64,000 bases of DNA from the NCBI RefSeq assembly GCF_002846395.1, contig NZ_PJMU01000001.1:806001-870000 (forward strand), written 5' to 3'. The notes below the pieces were generated by a model. The model had not been told where the DNA came from. It did not search any database and saw only the letters and a program-made list of their open reading frames with translations. Source of the stretch: Pontibacter ramchanderi. Lineage in GTDB: Bacteria; Bacteroidota; Bacteroidia; Cytophagales; Hymenobacteraceae. This document shows positions 36,848 through 46,051 of the stretch, piece after piece (the first letter of the stretch is position 1; each line of letters starts with the position of its first letter). Position numbers and translations under genes: made by a program.

Positions 36848-38005
36848 CTACAGGCTCATGCGGAGGATCTGTTCCACATCCGCCACCTGTATGTCGGCCC
36901 GTTCGCCCAGGTTCTTCACACCGCGCTCCTCAAAGCGCCTCACAATTTCCTTTATGGTAGACTGGTTCACCTCGTAGTCTTTCAGTCTGGTGCGGATATC
37001 CAGCGATTCAAAGAAATTGACAGTGGCCTGCACAGTGGTTTCGATGCGCTCCTCTTCACTGCCTTCTGTCACGCCCCATACCCGCTCACCGTATTGTAGC
37101 AGCTTCTCCTTTTTAGTGTCGCGCTTGTAGCGCAGCAGCGAGGGCAGCACAATGGCCAGGGTGCGCGCATGGTCAATGCCATGCAGGGCGGTTAGTTCGT
37201 GGCCGATCATGTGGGTGGCCCAGTCGGTTGGCACCCCTACCCGGATTACACCATTCAGGGCCATGGTGGCGCACCACATAATATTGGCAGCCGTGTCGTA
37301 GTCGGTCGGGTTTTGCAAAGCTTTCGGCCCCTCCTCTTTTAGCGTAATCAGGATCGACTCGGCCAGGCGGTCCTGCAACGGTGCGTTCACCGGGTAGGTC
37401 AGGTACTGCTCCAGCACATGCGTAAAGGCGTCGACGATGCCGTTGCTGAGCTGGCGCAAAGGAAGCGAGAAGGTCGTCTCCGGATCGAGGATAGAGAACT
37501 TCGGAAACGTAAGCGGCGAACCAAACGACAGCTTTTGTTTCGTTTCTTCCCGCGTGATCACCGAGCCAGAGTTCATCTCAGAACCCGTCGCCGGTAGCGT
37601 CAGCACCGCCCCGAACGGGATGGCCTTGGTCACAGGCGCCTTTTCCGAGCAGATTTTCCAGGGATCGCCACCCTCGAAAGGTATAGCTGCCGCAATGAAC
37701 TTAACGCCGTCGATGACAGAGCCGCCGCCTACGGCCAGAATGTAGTCTACCTGCTCTTGCTTCGACAGTTCCACGGCATGCATCAGCGTCTCGTAGCGCG
37801 GATTCGGCTCAATGCCCCCAAATTCTACTACTTTGTGGTTCTTCAGGGCGTCCAGCACCTGCTCGTATACCCCGTTCTTTTTGATGCTTCCGCCACCATA
37901 GGCCATCAGCACGCGCGCATCGGCTGGTACTTCGGTAGCAAGCGCAGCGATCTGCCCTTTGCCGAACAGGATTTTGACCGGGTTATAGAAAGTGAAATTG
38001 TTCAT
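36848..38005 (-). CDS. Iron-containing alcohol dehydrogenase (YqhD-like)
   Basis: 385 residues. Family III, NAD(P)H-dependent aldehyde reductase, like E. coli YqhD. Visible: N-terminal NPVKILFGKGQI, cofactor loops AYGGGSIKKNG and AVGGGSVIDGVKF, PATGSEMNSGSV, and metal ligands in IVDAFTHVLEQYL and THMIGHELTALHGIDHA. YqhD relatives detoxify reactive aldehydes with NADPH. It lies 17 bases downstream of the MDR gene on the same strand, so they probably act together. Confidence 0.92.
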   Translation of the reverse strand: MNNFTFYNPVKILFGKGQIAALATEVPADARVLMAYGGGSIKKNGVYEQVLDALKNHKVVEFGGIEPNPRYETLMHAVELSKQEQVDYILAVGGGSVIDGVKFIAAAIPFEGGDPWKICSEKAPVTKAIPFGAVLTLPATGSEMNSGSVITREETKQKLSFGSPLTFPKFSILDPETTFSLPLRQLSNGIVDAFTHVLEQYLTYPVNAPLQDRLAESILITLKEEGPKALQNPTDYDTAANIMWCATMALNGVIRVGVPTDWATHMIGHELTALHGIDHARTLAIVLPSLLRYKRDTKKEKLLQYGERVWGVTEGSEEERIETTVQATVNFFESLDIRTRLKDYEVNQSTIKEIVRRFEERGVKNLGERADIQVADVEQILRMSL

Positions 38006-38022
38006 AAAAGTAAATGTGCTAA

Positions 38023-39039
38023 TTAATGGGTGTTAATATCTGCCACTTTCACAAGCAGCTTGCCCGTGTTTTCACCTTTGAACAAGCCGAAGAAGGCCTG
38101 TGGCAGTTGATCGAAGCCCTCTACAATATGCTCTTCGTACTGCAATTTACCAGCTTTTAGCCAGCTTACCATCTCATTGGCCGCCTCCGGGAAGCGTGAG
38201 GCATAGTCGCTCACGATAAACCCTTTCATCAAAGCGCTCTTTTTCAGCAGGATGGGCTCTACCCGCGGACCGGTCGGAACAGTTGTGGCATTGTAAAGCG
38301 CGATCTGTCCACAAACCGCAATGCGGGCGAATTTGTTTAGCAGGCTGTACACGGCATCCGATATCCCGCCGCCCACATTGTCGAAGTAAATATCCACTCC
38401 GTTGGGGCAGGCAGCTGCTAAAGCCTTCCGCATATCAGAAGCAGTCTTATAGTTGATGGCCTCATCGAAACCTAGTTCGTTCATCAGATAGGCTGTTTTG
38501 TCTTCGGAGCCGGCTATACCTACCACACGGCAGCCTTTCAGTTTTGCGATCTGCCCCACTACGGTGCCCACCGCACCGGCCGCACCGGACACGACGACTG
38601 TTTCGCCTTCTTTGGGCTCACCAATATACAGTAAACCGCAGTAGGCCGTCATGCCTGGCATACCCAGTATACCCAGGTGATAGCTCAGCGGCGCCAGCTC
38701 CGTATCCAGCGGACGAAGGCCTTTGCCATCGGAGATGCTGTAGGTCTGCCACGGCAGGTTACCCAGCACCACGTCACCAGCCTTGAACTTGTCGTGGCGA
38801 CTCTCCACTACCTCTGCCACCACGCCTCCTGCAATCGGCTCGTTCAGGTTATAGGGTGCCACATAGGATTTGGCGTCGCTCATGCGGCCGCGCATGTACG
38901 GGTCTACCGACACGTAGAGCGATTTCAGCAGGAGCTGCCCCTCCTGCAGGCCGGAAAGCTCTTCTTCGCTAAACTCAAAATTCTCTTCCGTAGGCATGCC
39001 CTGCGGACGGCTCTTCAATAAAATACTTCTGGTTTTCAT
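38023..39039 (-). CDS. Zinc-free NADP-dependent MDR oxidoreductase (CurA/LTB4DH-like)
   Basis: 338 residues, no zinc-ligand cysteines. Signature features: VSVDPYMRGRMSDA, GMPGMTAYCGLLYIGEPKEGETVVVSGAAGAVG with the NADP Rossmann loop, and VCGQIALYN. The family reduces the C=C bond of alpha,beta-unsaturated ketones/aldehydes (zinc-independent prostaglandin reductase type). First gene of a two-gene unit with the YqhD-like dehydrogenase, suggesting reactive-carbonyl detoxification (inference). Confidence 0.93.
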   Translation of the reverse strand: MKTRSILLKSRPQGMPTEENFEFSEEELSGLQEGQLLLKSLYVSVDPYMRGRMSDAKSYVAPYNLNEPIAGGVVAEVVESRHDKFKAGDVVLGNLPWQTYSISDGKGLRPLDTELAPLSYHLGILGMPGMTAYCGLLYIGEPKEGETVVVSGAAGAVGTVVGQIAKLKGCRVVGIAGSEDKTAYLMNELGFDEAINYKTASDMRKALAAACPNGVDIYFDNVGGGISDAVYSLLNKFARIAVCGQIALYNATTVPTGPRVEPILLKKSALMKGFIVSDYASRFPEAANEMVSWLKAGKLQYEEHIVEGFDQLPQAFFGLFKGENTGKLLVKVADINTH

Positions 39040-39120
39040 AGGCTCTGTTTGTTATACCAATTTAGTGTATGCAAAACAGGGCCTACGGGTTATAGATAAA
39101 TTGGCGACAGGCCCCAAACG

Positions 39121-39163
39121 AAAAAAGGATGGCAAGGCGCGATCGCCTGTGCCATCCTTTAAA
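39121..39163 (-). terminator. Terminator of the SulP-carbonic anhydrase-TetR unit
   Basis: AAAGGATGGCA (39124-39134) / TGCCATCCTTT (39150-39160) with an inner GGCG/CGCC pair. Reading leftward it is followed by TTTTTTCG. Confidence 0.85.
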
Positions 39164-39181
39164 GCAGTTGACCGCATCGGT

Positions 39182-39859
39182 CTATTTTTCGATCGATTTG
39201 AATACCATGTGTGTCAGGAAATCTTCCAGTGCGCTGCCATCCTGGTTGATGTTGGTGAGCGAAGGCAGGTGCAGGGCAAAAAACTTCTGGTAGTGCGCGC
39301 TCTCGGCAACGGTAGAGACCAGTGTGGCCGGATACTTATAGTCCGGGTTGATCTCGTGCACGATATCGGCTATGCGTTTGCACAGGCGCTTGTAGCTCAA
39401 AAAGAAACCCTCCTTGTTGTTAGCATCCACCGACTTGGTGAGGTAGGCTTTGGCCGACTCGGCCACCACAATACGCTGCAGCGTTGTCTCGTCGATGTGC
39501 TCAAAGTCCATGTCGTTCTCAATCCGGCCAGACAAGATGGCGATTGCAATGCGCAGGCGTTCCTCAGGCGAGTCGATGTTGTTGATGGCAAAGACCAGCC
39601 TGTACTCCAGCCAGTTCCAGTACCACGAGATCAGGTACGAGAGCAGCATGTGCTTGCTGTCGAAGTACCTGTAGATCGTGGCTTCGGTGCTGTTGATGCG
39701 TTCGGCCAGTTTTTTGAAGGTGAAGGCCTCCAGCCCCAGTTCATCGATCAGCAGGATGCCATACTTGATAATATCGCGTCCTTTCTCCGAAGCCTCCGGG
39801 TCTTTGAGGTATACCTTCTCCTCTACTTTGATCTTAATATTTGCCAGCAAGTTCTTCAT
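39182..39859 (-). CDS. TetR/AcrR-family transcriptional regulator
   Basis: 225 residues. Residues about 20-75 are the TetR helix-turn-helix: GRDIIKYGILLIDELGLEAFTFKKLAERINSTEATIYRYFDSKHMLL is the classical pattern. The C-terminal ligand domain is helical. A short N-terminal extension (KNLLANIKIKVEEKVYLKD) precedes the domain. The first 26 bases overlap the end of the carbonic anhydrase gene, so it is translationally coupled to the SulP-carbonic anhydrase unit and may regulate it (inference). Confidence 0.87.
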   Translation of the reverse strand: MKNLLANIKIKVEEKVYLKDPEASEKGRDIIKYGILLIDELGLEAFTFKKLAERINSTEATIYRYFDSKHMLLSYLISWYWNWLEYRLVFAINNIDSPEERLRIAIAILSGRIENDMDFEHIDETTLQRIVVAESAKAYLTKSVDANNKEGFFLSYKRLCKRIADIVHEINPDYKYPATLVSTVAESAHYQKFFALHLPSLTNINQDGSALEDFLTHMVFKSIEK

Positions 39860-40505
39860 GCAGTGCTTCAGTCATGTTTTCAACGTCGTCGTAGAAGGTG
39901 ACGATACCGGTTTCCACATCGTACATACCGCCTACAATGCCAATTTCGCCTTTTTCTATCATTTCGCGAAGAATCAGGCTGTTTTTCTTAATTTCACCTA
40001 CTGCCCATACCACGTTGGTCTCGGCCACCTTTTCCACAAACTCGCTGTTCTTGGAGTTTCGCTCGCCATCATAATCCACTGCATTAACAGCAGGCTCAAT
40101 TTTATGCAGCAAGGTGCTCAGATTGCCCATCTCTACGTGGTCGCAGGCTCCTTTTATGGCGCCGCATCTGCTGTGGCCCAACACCACGATCAGCTTAGAG
40201 CCAGCCACTTTGCAGGCGAACTCCATGCTACCCAGTATGTCCTCGTTCACAACGTTGCCGGCCACGCGGGTGCTGAAGATGTCACCCAACCCCTGGTCGA
40301 AGATCAGCTCAGCCGAGGTGCGGGAGTCGATGCAGCTCAACACAATGGCAAACGGAAACTGGTCCGCCGACGTTTCGTTGACCTGCTGCAACAGGTTGCG
40401 GTTTACTTTCAGGTTGCTTACAAAGCGCTTGTTGCCTTCCAATAGGATCTCTTTTGCACGCTGTGGGGTTAGTTGTGCCTGCGTTTCTTTGTTTTGTGTT
40501 CTCAT
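39834..40505 (-). CDS. Beta-class carbonic anhydrase
   Basis: 223 residues from ATG 40505 (MRTQNKETQAQLT); an ATG 24 bases upstream is possible but related proteins begin like MRTQ. Zinc enzyme interconverting CO2 and bicarbonate. Zinc ligands and catalytic dyad are visible: Cys58, Asp60 and Arg62 in LSCIDSRTSAELIFDQGLGD, His111 and Cys114 in VVLGHSRCGAIKGA. No signal peptide. The gene lies between a SulP transporter and TetR gene, so it likely works with bicarbonate transport. Confidence 0.93.
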   Translation of the reverse strand: MRTQNKETQAQLTPQRAKEILLEGNKRFVSNLKVNRNLLQQVNETSADQFPFAIVLSCIDSRTSAELIFDQGLGDIFSTRVAGNVVNEDILGSMEFACKVAGSKLIVVLGHSRCGAIKGACDHVEMGNLSTLLHKIEPAVNAVDYDGERNSKNSEFVEKVAETNVVWAVGEIKKNSLILREMIEKGEIGIVGGMYDVETGIVTFYDDVENMTEALHEELAGKY

Positions 40506-40574
40506 GGGTTTAAATGTTTTTTGAATCATGTGGTAATGTGTTCGAGCAACGTGCTCAGCAAAGGTCGGATGTTT

Positions 40575-42140
40575 TTAGAACTTCGCGCCTTCGTATTGCA
40601 GCTTTTCGTCTTCTGCGGTTTTCTTGATGTGCAGGTCGATGCCTTTGCTCTGGGCCGTGTCTTTGTAGTTTTCGATCAGTTCGAGCACGTCGGGGTCCAC
40701 CACAGCCGAGCGCGACATGTCGATTTCCAGCTCCGTGTTTTTAGGCACCTTGCGCAGCGCCTCCATGATGTTGCCTTTGTTGAGGAACGTTACTTCCTCG
40801 GCCAATACGATGCGGTACTTCTCCTTTCCGGTCGTTGTTTTTTCTGTCTGCAGTTTATGCGAAACCTGGTAGCTGCTCTTCAGGATGAAGAAGATGCCCA
40901 CCACCATACCGATGGCTATACCTGTGAGCAGGTCGGTGAACACAATGGCCAGCACGGTCACGACAAAAGGCAGGAACTGGTTCCAGCCGCCACGGTACAT
41001 GGCTTTGAACAGGGCAGGCTTGGCCAGCTTATAACCCACCACAAACAGAATGGCAGCCAGCGAGGCCAACGGGATCAGGTTGAGCAAGCCAGGTATAGCA
41101 ATGACACTGGCCAGGATAAGCACGCCGTGAATAAGCGCCGAGAGCTTGGTGCGGCCGCCTGACTGTATATTGGCCGAGCTTCGCACGATCACCTGGGTAA
41201 TAGGCAGGCCACCGATCAACCCCGACACAATGTTGCCTACCCCCTGCGCCTTCAGTTCGCGGTTAGCCGGGCTGATGCGTTTCTGCGGGTCCAGTTTATC
41301 GGTCGCCTCCAGACAGAGCAGGGTTTCAAGGCTGGCCACCACCGCCAGCGTACCCGCCAGCATCAGCACCTCGTAGGTTAAAATGCGGCTAAAGTCAGGC
41401 GCAGTGAACTGCTGGAAAAAGCCCCCTACACTACTGGCCACCGGCAATTCCACCAAGTGATTGGCCCGTAGCGCCATTTCCGGGAACATGTTCAGAAACA
41501 CCAGGTTCAGCACAATACCCAGCACAACCACAACAAGCGGACCCTGCACGATCTGAAAAATCTTCCCTTTTTTGGACAGCACCGTATCCCAGAAAATCAG
41601 CACCAGCAGGGAAAGCACACTGATAATAACCGCCGCCGGCGATACATAGCGCAGCGAGTCCAGGATCAGCGAAAAGGTAGTTTCGCCGCTAGGCTCCATA
41701 AAGTGCACACTACCCTCGTAGCTCTCGTCGTAGCCAAAGGCATGCGGAATCTGCTTCAGAATAATGATCACCCCTATACCCGAGAGCATGCCCTTGATAA
41801 CCGAGGAAGGAAAGTAGTAGCCGATGCTTCCTGCTTTCAGAAACCCAAGCGCCAGTTGCATGACACCGGCCAGCACCACAGCAGACAGAAACACCTCGAA
41901 GCTGCCCAGGCCCTCGATGGCATGCAGCACAATAACGGCCAGGCCTGCCGCCGGTCCGCTCACCCCTAACTGTGACCCACTTATAAGCGTGACGACGATA
42001 CCCCCTACAAAACCGGCGATGATGCCTGAAAACAAAGGGGCACCGGAAGCCATGGCAATGCCAAGGCAAAGGGGCACTGCGACCAGGAATACCACAATAC
42101 CTGCCGGCAGATCGTTCTTTAATTCTTTAAAGGTAACCAT
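40575..42140 (-). CDS. SulP-family anion/bicarbonate transporter
   Basis: 521 residues, about 11-12 membrane helices plus a C-terminal STAS domain (about 440-510). N-terminal DLPAGIVVFLVAVPLCLGIAMASGAPLFSGIIAG and GLIGGLPITQVIVRSSANIQSGGRTKLSALIHG are SulP signatures. SulP proteins move sulfate, bicarbonate or other anions. The direct neighbour beta-carbonic anhydrase makes bicarbonate, like BicA-type systems, the most likely substrate (inference). First gene of the leftward unit. Confidence 0.92.
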   Translation of the reverse strand: MVTFKELKNDLPAGIVVFLVAVPLCLGIAMASGAPLFSGIIAGFVGGIVVTLISGSQLGVSGPAAGLAVIVLHAIEGLGSFEVFLSAVVLAGVMQLALGFLKAGSIGYYFPSSVIKGMLSGIGVIIILKQIPHAFGYDESYEGSVHFMEPSGETTFSLILDSLRYVSPAAVIISVLSLLVLIFWDTVLSKKGKIFQIVQGPLVVVVLGIVLNLVFLNMFPEMALRANHLVELPVASSVGGFFQQFTAPDFSRILTYEVLMLAGTLAVVASLETLLCLEATDKLDPQKRISPANRELKAQGVGNIVSGLIGGLPITQVIVRSSANIQSGGRTKLSALIHGVLILASVIAIPGLLNLIPLASLAAILFVVGYKLAKPALFKAMYRGGWNQFLPFVVTVLAIVFTDLLTGIAIGMVVGIFFILKSSYQVSHKLQTEKTTTGKEKYRIVLAEEVTFLNKGNIMEALRKVPKNTELEIDMSRSAVVDPDVLELIENYKDTAQSKGIDLHIKKTAEDEKLQYEGAKF

Positions 42141-42441
42141 AGCGCATCTTCATTAAGGTATAGGAACAGGACTCAATATAATAGCTTTACTTTAACATCA
42201 CAAAGTAAAACACTATTTTGTTCAGTTCCCAACATTTTTTCAGCAATATCCTCTGACTTCTATATGATTTATGTCATTGTTTTCAGGTGCCTGCTTTCGT
42301 AAATCGCAGTCTCAAAAGAGAGCGGTCGGTGCTGCTCCGCAGAGGGCATGTCTGCCGGATGTCGTATATTTGCATGCCATTTAACAGCGCGGCGCCACAC
42401 CGGCAAGGCCCGCCATTTACTATTCAATCCTGTTTACGAGT
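42141..42441. other. Divergent promoter spacer
   Basis: 301 bases between the SulP gene and the decarboxylase gene. No gene. One AGGTATA copy near 42157. A candidate box TATATTTG at about 42365 precedes the decarboxylase start. Confidence 0.45.
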
Positions 42442-43692
42442 ATGCAACAGTGGACCAAACTGAATAAAGAGACGATCAGGACCATCGTGTTCAACGCCCT
42501 GGAGGAAAATGTGAATTTCTACGACGAGAACATACTGGGCATCCCGGGCTCCCACCTCGACAACAAGGTGTTTTACCAGGATGCTCCCTTTCTGAAAGAC
42601 GCCCCTTTCCTGACGGCACTGATCCACAACCCCAATCACATTGGCTGCCATACCTTGGGTCAGTCCGAGTCCTTTTTCAGGGGTACGCACCAGATCGAGC
42701 GCGAGTTGATCGGGCTGTGCGCAGAGCAGATTCTGAAAGCTGAGCCAGGCAGCTGCGACGGTTATGTGGCGGCCGGCGGCACCGAGGCCAACCTGCAGGC
42801 CATCTGGATCTACCGCAACTACTTCCGCAACCGCGATGGCGTGCGCAACGACAGCATTTGCATTCTGTGCTCCCGCGACAGCCACTACTCCATGAGCAAG
42901 GCTGCCAATGTGTTCGACCTCGACATCGCCATGGTACAGGTAAATGACAACACGCGCGCTATCGACGAAGAGCACCTGCAGGAGATGATCGCAGCGCAGA
43001 AAGCGAAAGGAAAAAGCCACTTTATTGTGGTCACCAACATGATGACAACGATGTTTGGATCAGTGGATAACGCCGAGGTATATGCAGCAGCACTTGAAGC
43101 CAATAACTGCCAGTTCATGATCCATGTGGATGCCGCTTTCGGTGGCTTTATCTACCCGTTCACCAACCCCGACAACACGCTCAATTTCCAGAACAAATAC
43201 GTTACTTCCGTCACGCTGGACGCGCACAAGATGGTGCAGGCTCCCTATGGCACAGGCATCTTTCTGATCCGGAAAGGCTTTATGCAACACGCTAACACCA
43301 AGGAGGCCAGCTACGTGGAGGGAGAAGATTTCACGCTGATCGGCAGTCGCTCCGGCGCCAACGCCATTGCCGTCTGGATGATTCTGATGACTTACGGACG
43401 CTACGGCTGGGAGGAGAAGACCACCACCCTGCTCAACCGCGCCGCCTGGCTGGCCGCTGAGCTCGACAAGGCAGGTATAGCCTATTACCGCAACCCCTAT
43501 TCCAACATCATCACGATCCGCAGCGAGCACCTCAACAAGGGCATCGCCAGCCAGTATGGCCTCGTGCCGGACAATCACCACGACGCCAACTGGTACAAAG
43601 TGGTGGTCATGGACCACGTAACCATTGATCGCCTGATCCCGCTCCTCGCAGATTTGAAAGCCTACCAGCAGGAAGCCTGCCTGGCAGAATAA
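42442..43692 (+). CDS. PLP-dependent group II decarboxylase
   Basis: 416 residues. Pattern matches glutamate/aspartate/tyrosine decarboxylase-like proteins: GGTEANLQAIWIYRNYF, the PLP-stacking His in SRDSHYSMSKAAN, HVDAAFGGFIYP (Asp about 229), and the Schiff-base Lys in TLDAHKMVQAPYGTG (about 263). The substrate cannot be deduced; amino acid decarboxylation for acid resistance or beta-alanine synthesis are options. Convergent with the aminotransferase at 43830. Four AGGTATAGC-type motifs lie directly after the stop. Confidence 0.88.
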   Translation: MQQWTKLNKETIRTIVFNALEENVNFYDENILGIPGSHLDNKVFYQDAPFLKDAPFLTALIHNPNHIGCHTLGQSESFFRGTHQIERELIGLCAEQILKAEPGSCDGYVAAGGTEANLQAIWIYRNYFRNRDGVRNDSICILCSRDSHYSMSKAANVFDLDIAMVQVNDNTRAIDEEHLQEMIAAQKAKGKSHFIVVTNMMTTMFGSVDNAEVYAAALEANNCQFMIHVDAAFGGFIYPFTNPDNTLNFQNKYVTSVTLDAHKMVQAPYGTGIFLIRKGFMQHANTKEASYVEGEDFTLIGSRSGANAIAVWMILMTYGRYGWEEKTTTLLNRAAWLAAELDKAGIAYYRNPYSNIITIRSEHLNKGIASQYGLVPDNHHDANWYKVVVMDHVTIDRLIPLLADLKAYQQEACLAE

Positions 43693-43770
43693 GCTATACC
43701 TGACAAGCTCCCGCCGTGCTATACCTTGCTATACCTGCAGCGTGACCGCTATACCTGACAGGCAATCTCA

Positions 43771-43813
43771 TAAATCAGAAAAGGCTCCTTTAGCGGGAGC
43801 CTTTTCTGATTTA
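43771..43813. terminator. 18-bp bidirectional terminator
   Basis: Perfect 18-bp stem, left arm TAAATCAGAAAAGGCTCC (43771-43788), right arm 43796-43813, seven-base loop, between convergent genes. Confidence 0.88.
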
Positions 43814-43829
43814 TATCAATTGGGCATAC

Positions 43830-45077
43830 CTACAGCGACTCTGCTAGCTGTTGCTGCGGCACTATACCTGTTCCCCGGTAGGTTTGCAGGAAAAAGGCCA
43901 GTTTGTCCATGGTCCGGCTCAGTTCGTCCAGCTCCGGCAGGTATACGATGCGGAAATGGTCGGGCTGCTGCCAGTTAAAACCGCTCCCCTGCACCAGCAA
44001 CACATGCTGCTCCCGCAGAAAGTCCAGCACAAAAGCCTGGTCATCGGCAATGGCATACTTCTTCACATCGATCTTCGGGAACAGGTAAAAAGCGCCTTTG
44101 GGCTTCACGCAGGTAATGCCAGGTATAGCGGTCAGCTTCTCGTAGCAGAGGTCGCGCTGTTGGCGGAGCCTGCCTGTGGGTAGCACCAGACCCTGCATGT
44201 GCTGTGGCCCCTCCAGGGCGGCGGCTATGGCAAACTGCGCCGGCACGTTGCTGCACACCCGCAGGCTGGCCATGGTGTTCAGGCCATCAATGTAGCTCCC
44301 GGCTTTGGCTTTGTTGCCGCTCACCAGCATCCAGCCCGCCCGGAAACCAGCGGCCAGGTAGTTTTTGGATAAGCCGCTGAAAGTCACCGTCAGCACCTCG
44401 TCCGAAAAGGTGGCCGTGGATCGGTACTCCACCTCATCGTAGAGGATCTTGTCGTAGATCTCGTCCGAGAAAAGCACCAGGTTGTGCGCGGCCGCCAGTT
44501 CTACCAGCTCCTGCAACAGCTCCGGAGCGTATACCGCACCGGTCGGGTTGTTGGGGTTGATGATGACGATGGCCCTGGTGCGGCTACTGATCTTACTTTT
44601 GATATCAGCCAGGTCGGGGTTCCAGTCGAAGGCTTCGTCGCAGAGGTAGTGCACGGCTTTGCCGCCCGAAAAGCGCACGGCCGCCGTCCACAGCGGATAG
44701 TCCGGCGAGGGCACCAGCACCTCGTCGCCGTTGTTGAGGAGTGCCTGCACCGCCTGCAGGATCAACTCGCTCACACCGTTTCCAATCGTGATATCATCGG
44801 TATGAATGCCGGCTATCCCTTTGGCTGTGTAGTAGTTCCGGATGGCCTCACGGGCCTGCAAAATGCCTTTGTGGTCGGAATAGCCCTGGGCATGGCGCAG
44901 GTTGTCTACGATGCTTCGGGTGACCGCCTCGGGGGCGTCAAAGCCAAAGGGAGCCGGGTTGCCGATGTTCAGTTTGGTGATATGATGGCCAGCCTGCTCC
45001 AGCTCCTTTGCCTTCTCGTATATAGGCCCGCACAGTTCGTAGTGAACCGCATCGAGCCGTGTGCTGCGTTGTATCAT
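43830..45077 (-). CDS. Class I/II PLP aminotransferase (AlaA/AspC-like)
   Basis: 415 residues. Landmarks: NIGNPAPFGFDAPEAV, the YSDHKGILQAREAIRNYY stretch, PDYPLWTAAVRFSGG, NPNNPTGAVY with the PLP Asn, DEIYDKILYD and the PLP-Lys in SGLSKNYLAAGFRAGW (about residue 237), then RIVYLPELDEL. The resemblance to E. coli AlaA (glutamate-pyruvate aminotransferase) is strongest by the extended N-terminal region and the GNPAPFGF start, although exact substrate is uncertain. Confidence 0.9.
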   Translation of the reverse strand: MIQRSTRLDAVHYELCGPIYEKAKELEQAGHHITKLNIGNPAPFGFDAPEAVTRSIVDNLRHAQGYSDHKGILQAREAIRNYYTAKGIAGIHTDDITIGNGVSELILQAVQALLNNGDEVLVPSPDYPLWTAAVRFSGGKAVHYLCDEAFDWNPDLADIKSKISSRTRAIVIINPNNPTGAVYAPELLQELVELAAAHNLVLFSDEIYDKILYDEVEYRSTATFSDEVLTVTFSGLSKNYLAAGFRAGWMLVSGNKAKAGSYIDGLNTMASLRVCSNVPAQFAIAAALEGPQHMQGLVLPTGRLRQQRDLCYEKLTAIPGITCVKPKGAFYLFPKIDVKKYAIADDQAFVLDFLREQHVLLVQGSGFNWQQPDHFRIVYLPELDELSRTMDKLAFFLQTYRGTGIVPQQQLAESL

Positions 45078-45205
45078 ATGGCATTGCGTTTCCTCAAAAA
45101 TAAGGCTTTACCGCGCAATTTCCGCCAAGACCTGTTGCTAAAAACACTGGTCCCTCTGGCAACCGAACAATAGACGACAGGCAGGGCACCACACCTCTGA
45201 AAACG

Positions 45206-45242
45206 AGTGCGGCTCCTGTGCATAAGTCAGGAGCCGCATCTT
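45206..45242 (-). terminator. Terminator of the metalloprotease lipoprotein gene
   Basis: TGCGGCTCCTG (45208-45218) / CAGGAGCCGCA (45228-45238), nine-base loop; reading leftward it continues into CTCGTTTTC. Confidence 0.78.
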
Positions 45243-45262
45243 AATGTAAAACTTCAATTAAA

Positions 45263-46051
45263 TCACTTCCCACCGTTGGCTTTCAGATCGTTGATACAGT
45301 TTTGATCCAGCACCGGGGTATAGCCGCCCAACAGGTTCTGCACCACACTACCCGTCTCCACAGTATAGTGCATCAGGCATTTGCTGTTGTCGCAGTGGCG
45401 GCCGTGCGGCGCATCCTGGTGGTTCTGCTGCATGGGCGTGCCGGCATTTACCAATCCCAGGATATGCCCCAGTTCATGCTGCATCACAATGCTCTCCAGC
45501 TTTGTTCTGTCTGGCTGCCCGATGCCCCCTGACATACCGCGAATTGTATGCTCAAACAAGGCCATGGACGTATTGCGGTAAGCCACTCCCAGCACCTTGC
45601 TGTTGTCGGTGTCCTCTGCATACCTGCTGTCGGCAAAGAAGAAATAGACCGCGATCGTATCAGGCCGAGTGTACTCCGTGCGGTACTTTTCCTCGATGCC
45701 TGCCAGGTCCTGGGCAGTATAGGAGCTTTTGCCGGGCGCCGGGATGGCGGCCTGTTTCAGGATGATGCCGCCGGGCTTGTTCAGGTATTTCTCCATCCAA
45801 GTGCGCAGGTTGCTGACAGCGGCTGCAGTAGGCTCAAATCCCTGCGCATACTGCAGCTCCACTATGACCTTGCCGTATTTCTCAGCAGAGAGCAGATCAC
45901 GGGCGCTCTCTCCCACTGCTTTCCGGTTGAGCGCAAGGCTGGGGTTGGCGTCATCCTCTTTGTCCTTGTCACAGGCGGTTAGTGCCAGCGCGGGCACGAG
46001 CACCAGCAACAGGTATACACGCTTCGTTTTTTCTAAAAGGGTCTTAAACAT
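45263..46051 (-). CDS. Metzincin-like membrane metalloprotease lipoprotein
   Basis: 262 residues from ATG 46051 (MFKTLLEKTKRVYLL). Lipobox VLVPALALTACDKDKE anchors it. The zinc motif MQHELGHILGLVNAG lies at about residue 190; canonical metzincins read HExxHxxGxxH, and here the third position is Asn, so a different third ligand, perhaps in the APHGRHCDNSKC segment, must be used. A Met-turn follows (KCLMHYTV). Similar membrane metalloproteases occur in Bacteroidota. Substrate unknown. Confidence 0.8.
   Translation of the reverse strand: MFKTLLEKTKRVYLLLVLVPALALTACDKDKEDDANPSLALNRKAVGESARDLLSAEKYGKVIVELQYAQGFEPTAAAVSNLRTWMEKYLNKPGGIILKQAAIPAPGKSSYTAQDLAGIEEKYRTEYTRPDTIAVYFFFADSRYAEDTDNSKVLGVAYRNTSMALFEHTIRGMSGGIGQPDRTKLESIVMQHELGHILGLVNAGTPMQQNHQDAPHGRHCDNSKCLMHYTVETGSVVQNLLGGYTPVLDQNCINDLKANGGK

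Noticed and set aside
38996..39901. 301-codon plus-strand frame opposite the TetR gene
   Set aside because: TetR motifs are unambiguous on the minus strand. The plus frame also crosses the terminator at 39121-39163.
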